A stretch of DNA of 31,047 bases from Chara braunii (Eukaryota > Streptophyta > Charophyceae > Charales > Characeae). The stretch's first letter is position 1. Every line of letters starts with the position of its first letter. Below are positions 30,385 to 31,047 of the stretch, in pieces. Under the pieces are notes generated by a model. It saw only the letters and a program-made list of their open reading frames with translations. It had not been told where the DNA came from and made no database searches. The position numbers and the translations under genes were made by a program. The stretch lies in the NCBI GenBank assembly GCA_003427395.1, contig BFEA01000385.1, positions 585,174 through 616,220 on the forward strand, in the 5' to 3' direction.

Positions 30385-30810
30385 CCTGATTTTCAACTTT
30401 TTTCACTTCGCTATTCTTCCCTCTTCAACATTCCTTCATTTCTTGATGCTTCCTGTCACATGTTCTTTTCCTTTGTCTCCCTTCCCGCATCAAATCTGGG
30501 GGGGTTCTTGTCTCCTCGCTGCAGCAACATCACTTGGTGATGCCTGGGTTTTTGTCATGAAAACAGCTTTTGAACTCTGGAAGAGGCCAGATGTGAAGCG
30601 ACGTATAAAATAGTGCAAAGTACGGCGGCAGCTAAAGGGTGGATGTTTGCAACATGGTTGCTTTGTGCTGTGCAGGAAAAGATCCATGTGGAGAATCTGA
30701 TTGAAGGGAAGAAAGTGCTGTCGTACATATTGAGGAACTGGGAGCATTGTAAATCGGAGTTGGCACCGCTTAAAGATTTTCAGTATGGCCTCAAAAGTCT
30801 CAGGAAAAAG
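23490..30810 (+). CDS. TMEM214/DUF2359 family ER membrane protein, seven internal exons (partial gene)
   Basis: The joined exons 23490-23678, 24451-24588, 26799-26917, 27346-27484, 28368-28497, 29752-29831 and 30676-30810 give 310 codons with no stop, compatible phases and GT-AG introns throughout. The product matches the central part of plant DUF2359/TMEM214 proteins (from memory, the Arabidopsis At1g70770 type, about 600 residues). Shared blocks include [54 protein letters not shown] and the closing LKSLRKK. The human family member TMEM214 is an ER membrane protein linked to caspase-4 recruitment under ER stress; I know of no established biochemical role for the plant members. The N-terminal exons (expected to encode a charged leader and the FPWVK-like block) were not found upstream, and the C-terminal hydrophobic anchor lies past the right edge. 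Introns are 428-2210 nt and repeat-rich. Family call is firm; function is open. Confidence 0.9.
23679..24450 (+). other. Intron 1 of visible gene; GA microsatellite and T-tract scar
   Basis: 772 nt, GT-AG. (GA)n at about 23986-24022, GATGGT repeats at 24331-24355, then a T tract (about 24364-24388) flanked by ATGGTCTGCTTAATTCT (24351) and ATGGTATGCTCAATTCT (24391), 15 of 17 identical, as in a diverged target-site duplication. Confidence 0.8.
24451..24588 (+). CDS. TMEM214-like gene, second visible exon (46 codons)
   Basis: Acceptor TTTGGCAG, donor CAG|GTGAGT, phase 0 at both ends. It begins with the hydrophobic run [18 protein letters not shown] and ends with [14 protein letters not shown]. 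Both blocks are conserved in plant DUF2359 proteins (VAIFVALAMVLR.KPD and GQD...VWM.AQ). Confidence 0.92.
25425..25473 (+). mobile_element. tRNA-like A-box/B-box pair, possible SINE remnant
   Basis: GTGGTAAGAGCCC (A-box-like) and GGTTCGATGGCTCC (B-box-like, 25460-25473) are about 30 nt apart. GGTTCGAGCCC just upstream (25398) is another B-box-like string. No full cloverleaf was drawn. Confidence 0.3.
25588..25861. repeat. Three dispersed-palindrome copies within intron 2
   Basis: GGTACTGGTGGTTTAAACC at 25588, CTGGTAGCTTAAAGCACCAG at 25644 (palindromic variant) and the perfect 14-mer GTGGTTTAAACCAC at 25846. Confidence 0.8.
26163..26269. mobile_element. Family B foldback hairpin in intron 2
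   Basis: Outer arms CTACCTTCTTCCCCCG and CGGGGGACGAAGGTAG (15 of 16 pair). Inner arms ACGGTCATTACAGCTGTAT (26184-26202) and 26224-26242 pair at 18 of 19; loop about 21 nt. Total 107 bp, the same termini as the element at 5706-5816. Confidence 0.8.
26254..26550. repeat. 142-bp tandem duplication next to the hairpin
   Basis: CGGGGGACGAAGGTAGTTGA...GGATGCACTGATGGTA occurs from 26254 and again from 26396, with small insertions and deletions. The duplicated block starts with the right arm of the hairpin. Confidence 0.88.
26799..26917 (+). CDS. TMEM214-like gene, third visible exon (39 codons plus 2 nt)
   Basis: Acceptor GTGTGCAG, donor GG|GTATGT, phase 0 in and phase 2 out. It encodes [17 protein letters not shown], then a GNK block and [11 protein letters not shown]. 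The family signature is ASQGD..VGLYSWAHNLLP then SRDLILQLVE. It follows the longest intron in the window (2210 nt). Confidence 0.92.
26918..27345 (+). other. Intron 3 of visible gene
   Basis: 428 nt, GTATGT...TTTGCAG. No repeat or element recognised apart from a short T tract before the acceptor. Confidence 0.8.
27346..27484 (+). CDS. TMEM214-like gene, fourth visible exon (46 codons plus 1 nt)
   Basis: Acceptor TTTGCAG, donor AAG|GTAAGT; the first base completes the split Gly codon. It contains [19 protein letters not shown] and [12 protein letters not shown], matching the strongly conserved NGAVRKGERLIPPPSFE and RLTFP blocks of plant homologues. The flanking introns are short (428 nt) and medium (883 nt). 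Confidence 0.94.
27485..28367 (+). other. Intron 4 of visible gene with AC microsatellites
   Basis: 883 nt, GTAAGT...GTGCAG. (AC)n at about 27951-28010 and 28140-28269, the second split by a GTGCGCGCGC segment near 28187-28196 (alternating purine-pyrimidine, Z-DNA-prone). Confidence 0.9.
28368..28497 (+). CDS. TMEM214-like gene, fifth visible exon (43 codons plus 1 nt)
   Basis: Acceptor GGTGCAG, donor GAAG|GTAATC, phase 0 in and phase 1 out. It encodes [19 protein letters not shown], then an Ala-rich helix and [12 protein letters not shown]. The family has ATERFEAIYPLLKEVALAG and Q.FTFALKLAGE. It begins about 100 nt after an intronic AC microsatellite. Confidence 0.94.
28677..28776. repeat. 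25-bp tandem repeat, four copies
   Basis: CGGACTCCCTGCACTTCATG unit starts, with CTCCCTGCAC at 28681, 28706, 28731 and 28756; copies identical. Confidence 0.96.
28843..29392. repeat. About 275-bp pyrimidine-rich tandem duplication
   Basis: CTCTGCTTCTC.CTGCCTTGG...CCACCTGCCCCACCTACCCC...GGCCCCACGTCTCCCTCCTC appears from 28843 and 29116, offset 273-278 owing to indels. Confidence 0.88.
29752..29831 (+). CDS. TMEM214-like gene, sixth visible exon (26 codons plus 2 nt)
   Basis: Acceptor TTGCAACAG, donor TGG|GTAGGT. The G ending the preceding exon plus AC gives Asp, then [20 protein letters not shown] and DCYRQW. This matches the family block EA..IAIWSLTENVDCCKHW. The intron before it holds a 25-bp tandem repeat and a duplicated CT-rich block. 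Confidence 0.9.
29832..30675 (+). other. Intron 6 of visible gene
   Basis: 844 nt, GTAGGT...GTGCAG. Contains a G-rich run at 30168-30202 and a (GT)n microsatellite at about 30344-30383 preceded by GGGCGGGCGGGT. Confidence 0.85.
30676..30810 (+). CDS. TMEM214-like gene, last visible exon (45 codons)
   Basis: Acceptor GCTGTGCAG, donor AAG|GTCAGT, phase 0 at both ends. It encodes [19 protein letters not shown], then [15 protein letters not shown] and LKSLRKK. Family proteins read LYKENLEASVAVLKKL..EW..., then MKSLR.KNEEA. The next exon should carry NEEA-like residues and the C-terminal membrane anchor, and was not found before the window ends. Confidence 0.9.
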
Positions 30811-31047
30811 GTCAGTGTGGTGTTGAAGCGATTGACATGTACAGAATGAACAGAAGAGCACAAAGCAAGTGAAGCTCTCGAAGCTATCCCTGTTGCATTT
30901 GGCTCTGGAGCACGGTGTCTCTTTCAAATGGCCCTTTCCTGAGCGAGTACCTTGTCTGTATGCTACTCCGCAGTCCTATCTCCTTGGGGGAATTGTATTT
31001 ACCAGTTTAAATAAGGATTGGTGGTATATACTATATATAGTTGAATG
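30811..31047 (+). other. Start of intron 7, right edge of window
   Basis: Begins GTCAGT. No exon with the expected NEEA-like residues or a hydrophobic C-terminal segment is recognisable before the window ends; the last 30 nt are TA-rich. Confidence 0.5.

Noticed and set aside
30525-30612. Coding-like stretch in intron 6 including LWKRPDV, similar to LRKRPDV of the second exon
   Set aside because: In the phase set by the flanking exons it hits a stop, and family proteins join the sixth and seventh visible exons directly.
30854-31047. Open frame after the last exon that could be a further exon
   Set aside because: It would need an intron of only 43 nt, unlike the 428-2210 nt of the others, and the residues do not resemble the family C-terminus.

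Overview
The window looks like nuclear DNA of a large, repeat-rich eukaryotic genome. It has one intron-rich gene with GT-AG introns, long repeat-filled intergenic sequence, many GA/CT/AC/GT microsatellites, foldback (MITE-like) elements, an assembly gap and at least one sequencing-adapter remnant. The only gene I can place in a family matches the land-plant form of the TMEM214/DUF2359 family. I therefore infer a streptophyte, possibly a charophyte alga of the Chara type. The organism call is inference only.

Layout. Positions 1-23489 hold no gene I can support. They hold tandem duplications (units of 22 to 134 bp), dispersed foldback elements of about 105-120 bp, microsatellites, poly(T)/poly(A) tracts flanked by short direct repeats, and a dispersed palindromic motif (GGTACTGGTGGTTTAA and its inverse). 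A 915-base N gap (17356-18270) is flanked on both sides by the same 53-bp sequence. Position 21189-21207 is an exact copy of the Nextera transposon mosaic end, between CT microsatellites and beside an isolated N, so local assembly there is suspect.

Positions 23490-30810 (+) hold seven consecutive internal exons (930 nt, 310 codons in one continuous frame) of a TMEM214-like endoplasmic-reticulum membrane protein. The N-terminal exons are not identified, and the C-terminal exon or exons lie beyond the right edge. The introns (428-2210 nt) carry the same repeat families as the intergenic DNA: a foldback element, half-palindromes, a T-tract insertion scar and a tRNA-like remnant, plus their own tandem repeats.

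The most interesting non-coding signal is a complete type III hammerhead ribozyme fold on the minus strand at 21043-21101. It has all conserved core nucleotides, a stem-I hairpin and a 5-bp stem III. A second, stem-I-deficient hammerhead core lies on the plus strand at 17277-17313, just left of the gap. Together they suggest a dispersed ribozyme-carrying (retrozyme-like or satellite-like) repeat family in this genome.
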